Positions 8,577 to 16,413 of a stretch of 62,557 nucleotides of DNA are shown one piece after another. The notes beneath the pieces are model-generated. The model was not told the DNA's origin, did not search any database, and saw nothing but the letters and a program-made list of their open reading frames with translations. Each line of letters starts with the position of its first letter. Position 1 is the first letter of the stretch. The position numbers and the translations under genes were made by a program. This DNA comes from a bacterium (GTDB lineage Bacteria > Pseudomonadota > Alphaproteobacteria > Sphingomonadales > Sphingomonadaceae). The DNA is taken from the NCBI GenBank assembly GCA_030824575.1, contig JAVBXL010000026.1, positions 1-62,557 of the forward strand, written 5' to 3'.

Positions 8577-10601
8577 ATGCGCGCGATGAAGATGCTGTTG
8601 CTGGCCGGGGCCGCGATGGTCGGAATCGGCGCAGCGTTGCCTCCATCCGCGATGAACGTGGCCACCATCGCCGCCCAGCGCTTCGGCAACGACGCGCCTT
8701 GGTTTCGGGACCGCATCCCCTTCTTCGAATCGGCCGACCCGACGATCGACGCGGTCTATTATTATCGCTGGCAACTGTTCCGCGCGCATCAGCGAGATCT
8801 GGGCGCCGAAGGCTATATCTCGACCGAATTTCTCGACGATGTCGACTGGCAACGCCATCCCTATGCCAGCCTGAACGACGCCAGCGGTTTCCATATCGGC
8901 GAAGGGCGCTGGCTGAACGACCGGCGCTTCGCCGACGATTATATCAATTTCATGTATGCCAGCGGCGGCAACGACCGCCACTTCACCGATCATATGGCCG
9001 ACAGCGTCTGGGGCCGCTATCTGGTCGACGGCAACCGAGCGGACGCGATCGAACATCTGCCGGTCATGAACCACATCTACCGCCTGTGGGACGACAAGTT
9101 CGACTTCGACAAGGGGCTCTATTTCGTCGAACCGCTGCTCGACGCCACCGAATATACCGTCTCCTCGATCGACGCATCGGGCGGCAAGGACGGGTTTCGG
9201 GGCGGCGATGCCTTCCGCCCCTCGGTCAACGCCTATATGTTCGCCAATGCCCGCGCCCTGTCGAATATGGCGACGATGGCCGGGGACCCAACACTAGCCG
9301 CCACCTACACCGCCCGCGCCGACGCCCTGCAAAAACGCGTCCTGGCCGACCTGTGGAGCGAGAAGCTCACCCATTTCATCGACCGGCACCAGTCGCGCAA
9401 GAACGACTTCGTCCGCTACTGGGAGCCGATCCGCAATCGCGAACTGGTCGGCTATCTCCCCTGGATGTTCGACCTCGTGCCCGACGATGCCAAATATGCC
9501 GCCGCCTGGACGCATCTGCTCGATCCCGCCTCGCTCGCCGGCAAGGCGGGGATGCGCACGGTGGAGGCCAATTACGAATATTATATGCGCCAATATCGCT
9601 ATCTGGGCGCCGCCCCGGAATGCCAGTGGAACGGCCCGATCTGGCCCTATCAAACGACGCAGGTCTTGCACGGCATGGCCAACCTGCTCGATCATGCCAA
9701 GGCGACCGGCCCTGTCACCCGCAGCACCTATATGCGCCTGCTGCGCCAATATGCCGCGCTCCATTATCAGGGCGAAAGGCTGGATATCGAGGAGGATTAC
9801 CACCCCGACACCGGCAAGCCGATCGTGGGTCTCGATCGCAGCCACCATTATTTCCATTCCGGCTTCAACGATCTTGTCCTGACCGGGCTGGTCGGTATCC
9901 GCCCCCGCGCCGACGATGTGCTGGAGGTGAACCCGCTGCTGCCCGACGAAGCCGATCCGCAATCGCTGGCTTGGTTCCGGGTGCAGGACGTCCCCTATCA
10001 TGGCCACAAAGTTGCGGTGACATGGGACGCGGACGGCCGCCATTATAAACGCGGCCAGGGTCTGTCGATCGAAGTGGACGGCAAGGAAGTCGCGCGCCGC
10101 GACACGCTGGGCCGCGTCGAAATCCCGGTCGCGCGCGCCGCAACCCCGGCCATCGCCCGCCCCATCAACCGCGCGGTGCAACTAGTCCGCGGCCAGTTCC
10201 CGATCGGGTCGGCCTCCAGCAACAGCGATCCCGAAAATGTTCACGACGCGATCGACGGGCGGACATGGTTCTTCCCCGAACTGCCGAACGGGTGGTCGTC
10301 CGCGCCGTCTCCGGCCCCTCAATGGTACGCCATCGACTTGGGCAAGCCGATCGACCTCGCTCGCGCCGAACTCGCCTTCTTCGCCGACGGCAAGGGTTTC
10401 GCCGTTCCGCAAAGCTACCGGCTCCAGGCTTGGGTCGATGGCGACTGGCGCGACGTCGCCACGCCCAAGGGCAGCCCGATCGCCAACGGCATTACCGACA
10501 TAGGCTGGTCGCGGCTGCGCACCAGCAAGGTCCGCCTGCTCTTCACACAGCCCAGGGGCAAGGCGACCCGCCTGGCCGAATTTAAACTGTTTGGGGGTTG
10601 A
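8577..10601 (+). CDS. Exported six-hairpin glycosidase (MGH1/GH63-like) with C-terminal discoidin domain
   Basis: A 674-residue protein with a signal peptide (MKMLLLAGAAMVGIGAALP). Residues about 60-480 look like an (alpha/alpha)6 glycosidase of the MGH1/GH63/trehalase-like group, with motifs such as VYYYRWQLFRAHQ, QWNGPIWPYQTTQVLHGMA and EDYHPDTGKPIVGLDRSHHY. A linker domain follows, and residues about 545-674 fit an F5/8-type (discoidin) carbohydrate-binding fold (AIDGRTWF, WYAIDLGKPIDLARAEL, then RLAEFKLFGG). Its place after the arabinan receptor suggests it trims side chains of the same polysaccharide; the specificity is unknown to me. GGGGG precedes the ATG. Confidence 0.72.
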   Translation: MRAMKMLLLAGAAMVGIGAALPPSAMNVATIAAQRFGNDAPWFRDRIPFFESADPTIDAVYYYRWQLFRAHQRDLGAEGYISTEFLDDVDWQRHPYASLNDASGFHIGEGRWLNDRRFADDYINFMYASGGNDRHFTDHMADSVWGRYLVDGNRADAIEHLPVMNHIYRLWDDKFDFDKGLYFVEPLLDATEYTVSSIDASGGKDGFRGGDAFRPSVNAYMFANARALSNMATMAGDPTLAATYTARADALQKRVLADLWSEKLTHFIDRHQSRKNDFVRYWEPIRNRELVGYLPWMFDLVPDDAKYAAAWTHLLDPASLAGKAGMRTVEANYEYYMRQYRYLGAAPECQWNGPIWPYQTTQVLHGMANLLDHAKATGPVTRSTYMRLLRQYAALHYQGERLDIEEDYHPDTGKPIVGLDRSHHYFHSGFNDLVLTGLVGIRPRADDVLEVNPLLPDEADPQSLAWFRVQDVPYHGHKVAVTWDADGRHYKRGQGLSIEVDGKEVARRDTLGRVEIPVARAATPAIARPINRAVQLVRGQFPIGSASSNSDPENVHDAIDGRTWFFPELPNGWSSAPSPAPQWYAIDLGKPIDLARAELAFFADGKGFAVPQSYRLQAWVDGDWRDVATPKGSPIANGITDIGWSRLRTSKVRLLFTQPRGKATRLAEFKLFGG

Positions 10602-10690
10602 AAGACGAAGGACCGGCCAGAACCCTCCATGGCCGATCCATCTTCTCTGGCCACCGCAGGAAAGGGGTGATACACCCCGAAATAAGTCAA

Positions 10691-11362
10691 ATGACGCAGA
10701 TACTAGCCCCTTCCCGTCCCGGCATTTATGCTCGCGGCACCGAAACGGTCGACGCCATCCTCAAGGCGGCGATGGACGTGCTGATTGACGAAGGGGCGGA
10801 TGCCTTCACCATCCGCCGTATCGCCGCGCGCTGCGACATGAAGGTGGGCAATGTCAGCTATCATTTTCCCCGCAAGGAAATGCTGATCCAGGTGCTTCTG
10901 GACGACCTGGTCGACAGCTATGGCAAGCTGCTCGACGCCGTCGTGCACAAACCCGGCCTGACCGCCGAAGAACAACTGAAGCTCGTCATCATCCTGTGCC
11001 TCGACGATATCGGGTCCAAGCGGACCACGCATCTGTTCACCGAACTGTGGGCGCTGGCCAATCACAACCCGTTCGTTGCCAACCGGGTCAAGGCTTTCTA
11101 CGACCGGGTTCATAGCGTGATCGGCGACCATGTCGCCGCGATCAACCCCGCGCTGTCGCCCGACGACGTCCGCACCGTCGCCCTGTTCATCAGCGCGACG
11201 ATGGAGGGTGCCACGCCCTTCCTGGGCCATGGCAAGCCCTGGGCCGACAAAATGCCCGCCTTTACCGCGCTCGCCGTGCAATCGCTGGTGGCGCTGGCCC
11301 GCAACGCGACCTCGGCGGACATCGCCGCCCTCGCCCCGGCCCGGGAACCCGAACTGGCCTGA
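10691..11362 (+). CDS. TetR/AcrR-family transcriptional regulator
   Basis: A 223-residue protein from the ATG at 10691. The open frame runs further upstream, but those residues are not TetR-like. The N-terminal helix-turn-helix is clear: ETVDAILKAAMDVLIDEGAD, then FTIRRIAARCDMKVGNVSYH and FPRKEMLIQVLLDD. The C-terminal ligand domain has no recognisable specificity. It lies 119 bp before the amine dehydrogenase large-subunit gene in the same direction, so it may control that cluster in response to an amine or aldehyde. That link is inference; it could instead regulate the glycosidase upstream. Confidence 0.85.
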   Translation: MTQILAPSRPGIYARGTETVDAILKAAMDVLIDEGADAFTIRRIAARCDMKVGNVSYHFPRKEMLIQVLLDDLVDSYGKLLDAVVHKPGLTAEEQLKLVIILCLDDIGSKRTTHLFTELWALANHNPFVANRVKAFYDRVHSVIGDHVAAINPALSPDDVRTVALFISATMEGATPFLGHGKPWADKMPAFTALAVQSLVALARNATSADIAALAPAREPELA

Positions 11363-11481
11363 CGGCAAAACGCTGCGCCGCAACATTTATTTATTGCTAC
11401 GTCATTTCGCCCCCTTGACCAAATCTGGACAGCTGTCAAACCTTGTCCCCGGCGCAGCAGGGATCAGGGGGATCAGCCAGC

Positions 11482-12657
11482 ATGTCGAAGACCAGTTCCA
11501 GGATATTCGCCGCCGCGCTCTGCGGATCGCTGCTTGCCAGCGCCGCATTGGCGCAGGCGGCGCCGGCCGATACAAAGGCTTCGGTCGAACCCGAAGAATC
11601 CGACACGTTGACCATCGACCCGCCCAAGCCGACATGGTTTTTTGTCGACGGCGGATGGGACATGCCGGGCACCAGCATCTTCGACGGCGAAAGCGGCAAG
11701 ATGAAGGGGATGGTCGAAACCCGGCGTCTGGCCGACATGGCGATCGATCCGGCCGGCCAATATTATTATGTCGCCGAAACCATCTGGTCGAAAAACGACC
11801 GTGGCACGCGGCAGGACATGGTCACCGTCTATGACAGCAAGACGCTGAATCTGGTCACGGAAATCGCGATGCCGGGTCGCCTGCTGATCGGATCGCGCAA
11901 GAATAATTTCATCATCAGCGACGATGGCAAAACGGGCTATGTTTATGATTTCAGCCCGACATCGGGTGTGAACATCGTCGACCTGGCCAAGCGCAAGCTG
12001 ATCACCGCGATCGAACTGCCCGGCTGCGCCAGCCTGATGCCCAATCCGGGCGTCGGCTTCTCTGCGCTCTGTTCCGACGGATCGATCGCCACCGTGGCGA
12101 TCAAGGGGACGAAGGCGGACATCACCCACACCGCGCCCTTCTTCGCCGCCAGTGACGATCCGATCTTTGACAATTTCGCCTATGACCGGATCAAGAAGCA
12201 GACGACCTTCCTGACCTATACCGGGCAGATCTACACCGCCAAGATCAGCGCGACGCCGACCGTGTCCGCGCCCTTCTCGATCCAGGCGGCAGCCGGCATC
12301 CGCGTCGGCGACGCCAAGCCGCTCGACGTCAACTGGTATCCGGGCGGCCGTCAACCGATGGCGCTGCACCGCGCGACCGGGATGCTGTTCGTGCTGATGC
12401 ACAAGGGCGAATATTGGTCGCACAAGGCGTCTGGCGACGAAGTGTGGCAGGTCGATGTCGCCGCGCAGAAGGTGGTCAAGCGGTTCGTACTCAAGGAGCC
12501 GATGAACAATATCGAAGTGTCCCAGACCGACAAGCCGCTGCTCTACATGAACGGCGAAAAGGGCGAAGTCCATGTGATGGACGTCGCCACCGGCGAGGAA
12601 AAGCACAAGATCGAAAAGGCCGGCGGCGGCATCATCACCGTGCTGGAGCCGTCCTGA
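11482..12657 (+). CDS. aauB: TTQ amine dehydrogenase, large (beta-propeller) subunit
   Basis: A 391-residue protein from the ATG at 11482, beginning with a signal peptide (SRIFAAALCGSLLASAALAQA). The mature part matches methylamine/aromatic amine dehydrogenase heavy chains: a seven-bladed propeller with repeated strands such as WFFVDGGWDMPGTSIFDG, MAIDPAGQYYYVAET and YMNGEKGEVHVMDVATGEEK. In the periplasm it pairs with the small TTQ-bearing subunit (13824-14369) to oxidise primary amines to aldehyde plus ammonia. Only 2 bases separate its stop from the next gene. The aau symbol is preferred over mau because of the gene order, some light-subunit positions and the lack of mauF/mauG; the substrate is not proven. 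Confidence 0.88.
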   Translation: MSKTSSRIFAAALCGSLLASAALAQAAPADTKASVEPEESDTLTIDPPKPTWFFVDGGWDMPGTSIFDGESGKMKGMVETRRLADMAIDPAGQYYYVAETIWSKNDRGTRQDMVTVYDSKTLNLVTEIAMPGRLLIGSRKNNFIISDDGKTGYVYDFSPTSGVNIVDLAKRKLITAIELPGCASLMPNPGVGFSALCSDGSIATVAIKGTKADITHTAPFFAASDDPIFDNFAYDRIKKQTTFLTYTGQIYTAKISATPTVSAPFSIQAAAGIRVGDAKPLDVNWYPGGRQPMALHRATGMLFVLMHKGEYWSHKASGDEVWQVDVAAQKVVKRFVLKEPMNNIEVSQTDKPLLYMNGEKGEVHVMDVATGEEKHKIEKAGGGIITVLEPS

Positions 12658-12659
12658 CC

Positions 12660-13196
12660 ATGGTGTTGGGGGAGCAGTTGCTGGCCCTGTCAGGCCTCGC
12701 CGCCTCGATCGCCGTCGGCCTGTTCTTCCTGGTCGCGGGCATCGACCAGTGGCGTCATCGCGCGCTGCTGCCCGGCGTGATCGCCAATTATCGCCTGCTG
12801 CCCCGGCGGCTGATCGTCCCCGCCGCGCGATTGCTGCCTGTGGTGGAGGTCGCCACCGGTGCCGCGCTGCTGATCGGGGTGCGCCCGTTGCCGCAGTTGC
12901 TGGGCATAACGCTGCTGCTGTTGTTCGCCGCGGCCATGGCAATCAATATCGCGCGCGGGCGCGGCCATATCGATTGCGGCTGCGGCCATGGCGCGCTGCG
13001 CCATGCGATAGGCTGGCCGCTGGTGATCCGCAACGGCGCGCTGGCCGCGTTGCTGGCGCTCCGCCTGCCCACGCCACCCGCCTTCGGCGCGATCGACCTC
13101 GCCACGGCCTTTGCCGCCGGTGTCGCCATCGCGCTCCTTTGCCTGCTCTTCCAGTCGCTGGCCGCGCTCGCTGCGTCGCCCGCTCATCGGAGATAA
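12660..13196 (+). CDS. aauE: MauE/AauE-type membrane protein for TTQ subunit maturation
   Basis: A 178-residue integral membrane protein with four to five hydrophobic segments. It carries the MauE-type cysteine motif HIDCGCGHG (about residue 102) after the third segment. MauE and MauD are needed to export, fold or disulphide-bond the Cys-rich light subunit in the periplasm. The ATG lies 2 bases after the large-subunit stop, and the MauD gene starts 2 bases after its own stop, so the genes are translationally coupled. DoxX/MauE-fold proteins also serve other systems, but the neighbours make the assignment firm. Confidence 0.85.
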   Translation: MVLGEQLLALSGLAASIAVGLFFLVAGIDQWRHRALLPGVIANYRLLPRRLIVPAARLLPVVEVATGAALLIGVRPLPQLLGITLLLLFAAAMAINIARGRGHIDCGCGHGALRHAIGWPLVIRNGALAALLALRLPTPPAFGAIDLATAFAAGVAIALLCLLFQSLAALAASPAHRR

Positions 13197-13198
13197 CC

Positions 13199-13801
13199 AT
13201 GCTGACCTCGCTGATCGTCTCCCAGATCCTGTCCTGGATCGTCATCATCGGCCTCGTCGTCGCGCTGCTGGCGCTAGCGCGGCAGGTCGGCGTGCTGCAT
13301 ATCCGCGTGGCACCCGCCGGTGCGCTCGCGACCAGCGGCGGCCCGGCGGTGGGCGGCGCGATCGGCGCGATCCCGGCCACCACGCTCGACGGCCAATCGG
13401 TCAGCGTCGGCGGTCATGCCCATGGCGTGAAGTTGCGGCTCCTGCTGTTCGTGTCGGCGCAATGCCCGCTGTGCAAGGCGGTGATCCCGATGGCGACCAG
13501 CTTCGCCCGCGCCGAGCGCGTGGCGCTGACCTTCGTGGGCGACGATGATGTCGGCGCGCAGCGCGCGATGATCGCGCAGCATGGGTTGGAGGGCCATGCC
13601 TTCCTCAACGGACCAGAAGTGGGCCAGGCCTATCAGGTCGCCAAGCTGCCCTTCGCGGTGCTGCTGGACGAGGAAGGCACGATCCTCTCAAAGGGGCTGG
13701 TCAACAGCCGCGAGCATCTCGAAAGCCTGGTGGTCGCGCATGAAATGGGCATCGCCACGGTGCAGGATTATATAGGCGGGCTGAAGGCGCAGGCGGCCTG
13801 A
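13199..13801 (+). CDS. aauD: MauD/AauD-type thioredoxin-fold accessory protein
   Basis: A 200-residue protein anchored by one N-terminal membrane helix (LIVSQILSWIVIIGLVVALL). The periplasmic thioredoxin-like domain has a redox pair in SAQCPLCKAVIP (about residues 91-102) and a cis-Pro loop (KLPFAVLLDEEG). MauD proteins are thought to form or shuffle the six disulphides of the TTQ light subunit. The light-subunit gene follows 22 bp downstream. The CPLC active site differs from classical thioredoxin CGPC and matches the MauD type. Confidence 0.88.
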   Translation: MLTSLIVSQILSWIVIIGLVVALLALARQVGVLHIRVAPAGALATSGGPAVGGAIGAIPATTLDGQSVSVGGHAHGVKLRLLLFVSAQCPLCKAVIPMATSFARAERVALTFVGDDDVGAQRAMIAQHGLEGHAFLNGPEVGQAYQVAKLPFAVLLDEEGTILSKGLVNSREHLESLVVAHEMGIATVQDYIGGLKAQAA

Positions 13802-13823
13802 CGGCAGAAATGGGGGCAAGGTC

Positions 13824-14369
13824 ATGAAAAAGTTCAACGCCGACAGCATGGGCGAAAAATTGCTGCGCAAATTCGCCGGGGCGAGTTCGCGCCGCTCGAT
13901 GCTCTCGCGCCTGGGCGCCGTTCTGGTCGCCGCCCCCGCCTTTCCGCTGCTACCGGTCAGCCGCGCGGAAGCCGCCAAGCCCGATCGATCGCCCGAAACC
14001 AAGACCTTCTTCGCCCGCACCGCGCAGACGAAGGACGATACCAAATGCGACTATTGGCGCTATTGCGCGATCGACGGGGCGCTCTGCACCTGCTGCGGTG
14101 GCGGCATTCATAGCTGCCCGCCGGGCGCGGAGCCTTCGCCCGTCTCCTGGGTCGGCACCTGCATCAACCCGGACGACGGCAAGGCGTATCTGATCGCCTA
14201 TCGCGACTGTTGCGGCAAGCCCGCCTGCGGCCAGTGCGGGTGCGACAATACCGATCGCGAGACGCAGTTGTATGTGCCGCAACTCAACAATGACGTGATC
14301 TGGTGCTTCGGCACCAGCAGCATGGACTATCATTGTTCCACCGCGGTTCTGGTGGGCGCGGCAAGCTAA
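13824..14369 (+). CDS. aauA: TTQ amine dehydrogenase, light (catalytic) subunit
   Basis: A 181-residue precursor with a long twin-arginine leader (SSRRSMLSRLGAVLVAAPAF, residues 21-40), as known for these subunits. The mature part is very Cys-rich. The two tryptophans that would form tryptophan tryptophylquinone are Trp109 (PVSWVGTC) and Trp160 (NDVIWCFG). The aspartates needed for catalysis and cofactor formation are Asp84 (CAIDG) and Asp128 (YRDCC). TCCGGG and KPACGQC agree, from memory, with aromatic amine dehydrogenase rather than methylamine dehydrogenase (CDCSGG, YNVSGRC). It works with the large subunit in the periplasm. No truncation is seen. Confidence 0.92.
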   Translation: MKKFNADSMGEKLLRKFAGASSRRSMLSRLGAVLVAAPAFPLLPVSRAEAAKPDRSPETKTFFARTAQTKDDTKCDYWRYCAIDGALCTCCGGGIHSCPPGAEPSPVSWVGTCINPDDGKAYLIAYRDCCGKPACGQCGCDNTDRETQLYVPQLNNDVIWCFGTSSMDYHCSTAVLVGAAS

Positions 14370-14377
14370 GACCACTT

Positions 14378-14480
14378 ATGGCGCACCTTCCAAGTCACCG
14401 TTCGCTTCGAGCAAAGTCGAGAAGCCTTTGCGCGACCGTTTCTCGACTGCGCTCGAAACCAACGGATGGTGGTGCGCCAT
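14378..14480. repeat. Long imperfect inverted repeat, REP-like, between light subunit and cytochrome genes
   Basis: The outer arms ATGGCGCACC (14378-14387) and GGTGCGCCAT (14471-14480) match exactly. Inner arms at 14404-14425 (ending AGTCGAGAAGC) and 14438-14459 (starting GTTTCTCGACT) pair with four mismatches. The inner sequence resembles a TTCTCGACT-type palindrome that I remember as frequent between sphingomonad genes. It fills almost the whole gap between the two genes and would fold in the mRNA, perhaps lowering cytochrome expression relative to the dehydrogenase. Confidence 0.7.
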
Positions 14481-14487
14481 CTCCCCA

Positions 14488-15012
14488 ATGACTGGCCCAT
14501 TGTCGAAAGGCGCGCTCTGCGCAGCCCTGATCCTGCTCGGCACCGCCATCGGCGTCCGTGCGGCGCTCCCACCCATGGGCCTGCTCCCCGCGGCGATCAC
14601 GGACCCGGACATGGCGCGCGCGGACTATGTCGAACAATGCGCCGGCTGCCATGGCGTCACCGGCAGCGTCGCGCCCGCCCGGCTACCCGAACTGCGCGGC
14701 CGGGTCGGCTGGTTCCTGTGCACACCGGAAGCGCGCGCCTATCTCATCCGCCTGCCCAATGTCGCGCACAGCCGGATCAAGGATAATCAGCAACTGGCCG
14801 ACATGATGAATTTCGTCGTCTTCGGCCTGGGCGGTGCCAGCACGCCGCCGGGCACAGCCCCCTTCACCGCCGACGAAGTCGCGCGCGAACGGCTGCACGC
14901 CTTGTCCACCACCGCGCTCAAGGCCGAACGCGCCCGCCATGTGGACGCCGCGATCCGCCAGTGCAAGGCGCCGGCCTCGCTACGACTGCTCTATCCAGGC
15001 GAAAAGGGCTAA
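14488..15012 (+). CDS. Monohaem c-type cytochrome, probable electron acceptor of the amine dehydrogenase
   Basis: A 174-residue protein from the ATG at 14488. The frame is open further upstream, but that part is encoded by the palindromic repeat, so I do not count it. A hydrophobic leader (GALCAALILLGTAIGVRA) is followed by one haem site, CAGCHG (about residues 52-57); a Met ligand is likely in the stretch DMMNFVVFGLGG. In aau clusters a small monohaem cytochrome gene follows the light-subunit gene, as here. It would carry electrons from TTQ to the respiratory chain. No amicyanin or azurin gene is seen nearby. Confidence 0.82.
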   Translation: MTGPLSKGALCAALILLGTAIGVRAALPPMGLLPAAITDPDMARADYVEQCAGCHGVTGSVAPARLPELRGRVGWFLCTPEARAYLIRLPNVAHSRIKDNQQLADMMNFVVFGLGGASTPPGTAPFTADEVARERLHALSTTALKAERARHVDAAIRQCKAPASLRLLYPGEKG

Positions 15013-15017
15013 GCCTC

Positions 15018-15722
15018 TTACCGGCCGGCAACCGCATTTGCACCGCCGCCCGCATTCAGGAAGGGCTGCACCCTGAGCCGCGGAAACACCTCTTCCAACG
15101 GCTTGCTGTCGGGCAGGATATAGACATAGCCGCCCTTCTTGCGAAAACGCGGGCTGACGCTCTGATTATAGAAGATTTTGGGCACGTTGATGCAGCCGAA
15201 GGTGATCCGGTTATCGTCGATCGCTGGCGAGAGCATCCGGTCCTTGCGTTTGTCCTTCGGATTGCCCGGTGGAATGGTGTGTAACGCCACCGACGTCGCA
15301 TAATCCACCCACAGCACCCGCTGCTTGCCCGCGGCCACGCCGAATTTCGCCAGGAAGCGCCCCGCCGGCGTCGTCTTTTCCGCCGGACCGATCTCGGAAA
15401 GATTCTTGCTGCCGATGCCCGGCGTCGCCTCGTCACCCGGCGCGATGCCGATCAGGACCGGCGCATGAGCCAGCATCTTGCCCTTGGCATCGAACAGATA
15501 GGCCGCAGCGCCCGGCTTATCGATGATGATATAGGGCAGCGCATGATTGTCTTGCGCCCCGGCGACCCAGTCTGCAACGCGCGTGGCGCCATCCGACAGG
15601 ATCACCGGCGCGTCGGTTACAGGCACCTGGGCGGCGGCGGCCTTTCCCGTTTCCACCGCGCGCGCCGGCCCGGCCAGGGCCAGACTCTGCGCGGCAACCG
15701 CCACCAATATCGCAAACTTCAT
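15018..15722 (-). CDS. L,D-transpeptidase family protein (YkuD domain)
   Basis: A 234-residue protein with a signal peptide (MKFAILVAVAAQSLALAG, cleaved near ARAVE). The YkuD catalytic motif is present: His in VALHTIPPG and, 30 residues on, RITFGCINVPKIFYN with the active Cys. The family cross-links peptidoglycan or attaches proteins to it in the periplasm. The motif has CINVP where many family members have CxR, a variant common in small stand-alone alphaproteobacterial members. It converges tail to tail with the cytochrome gene, 5 bp apart, and is not part of the amine cluster. Confidence 0.82.
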   Translation of the reverse strand: MKFAILVAVAAQSLALAGPARAVETGKAAAAQVPVTDAPVILSDGATRVADWVAGAQDNHALPYIIIDKPGAAAYLFDAKGKMLAHAPVLIGIAPGDEATPGIGSKNLSEIGPAEKTTPAGRFLAKFGVAAGKQRVLWVDYATSVALHTIPPGNPKDKRKDRMLSPAIDDNRITFGCINVPKIFYNQSVSPRFRKKGGYVYILPDSKPLEEVFPRLRVQPFLNAGGGANAVAGR

Positions 15723-15826
15723 AGGATAACCTCGAAGAGGGGTTCGGCAAAAAGGGCCGGCGCCAAGGGAAGCGCCGACCCGATCGCGATCAGGACAGCC
15801 AGGCCGTCCTTGATCTTTGAGGCGTA

Positions 15827-16129
15827 TCAGTTGCGCGCGCGCTTGCGCTGGGCTTCCTGCATCCGCTGCTCGACGCCATCGACGCGGCCGTTCAGTTGGT
15901 CGAGCCGCTGGCTGTTCTGCTGCGACTGACCCGATGCGGCGCGGGCCTCCGCCAACGCCTGCTGCGCAGTGCCGTCGGTCGTCTGCAATTTCGCGTCGAG
16001 CGCATCGACGCGCTGGTTCACGACGGCGACCTGTTCGCGTACAAACCCTTTGGTGGCGCAGCCGGTCAGGCCCATCGAGCCTGCCAAAACCGCGGTCAGG
16101 GCCCCTATTTTCGTCAAAGAGGGCGACAT
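15827..16129 (-). CDS. Small coiled-coil lipoprotein
   Basis: I choose the ATG at 16129 because AGGAGAA precedes it; the open frame upstream has no signal-like sequence. The 100-residue product has a lipoprotein signal with lipobox LTGC (Cys24), then about 65 residues rich in Gln, Ala, Asp and Arg with heptad spacing (VVNQRVDALDAKLQ, QRLDQLNGRVDGVEQRMQEA), so a coiled coil is likely. It ends in a basic tail, KRARN. It resembles Lpp- or YbgF-like periplasmic helical lipoproteins, but I cannot name the family. It probably tethers or spaces the outer membrane. Confidence 0.65.
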   Translation of the reverse strand: MSPSLTKIGALTAVLAGSMGLTGCATKGFVREQVAVVNQRVDALDAKLQTTDGTAQQALAEARAASGQSQQNSQRLDQLNGRVDGVEQRMQEAQRKRARN

Positions 16130-16346
16130 ATTATTCTCCTGATAGTCGAAATGACCCACTCGTTGGAGGCCGCCCACGACCGTTTCGGCAACGTGATTAT
16201 GACCGGGCGTGCATTGGCCCGGTTGAACTGAGCGATCTGTAAAAGCCCGCTATTCCGCCAAAAAGCTGGATGAATTGTGGATGAACTTAGTGCGGGATCG
16301 CGCTTTCCGCCGGCCCGATGTGATGCCCGCTTCATCGCCACCGCCC

Positions 16347-16386
16347 AAAAAAGAGCCGCCGCCGAATCCTGCGATTCGGCGGCGGC
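16347..16386 (-). terminator. Strong intrinsic terminator for the TonB receptor gene
   Basis: Read on the minus strand, a perfect 14-bp stem (GCCGCCGCCGAATC / GATTCGGCGGCGGC, 4-base loop) is followed by six T. It lies 27 bp after the receptor stop codon. The rest of 16130-16413 between this receptor and the lipoprotein gene shows no other gene or clear signal. Confidence 0.92.
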
Positions 16387-16413
16387 GCATCCTTGGTCGA
16401 TAGGATCAGGCCG

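Noticed and set aside
14428..14487. Upstream start for the cytochrome c gene
   Set aside because: Those codons lie in the palindromic repeat, and the signal peptide begins after the ATG at 14488.
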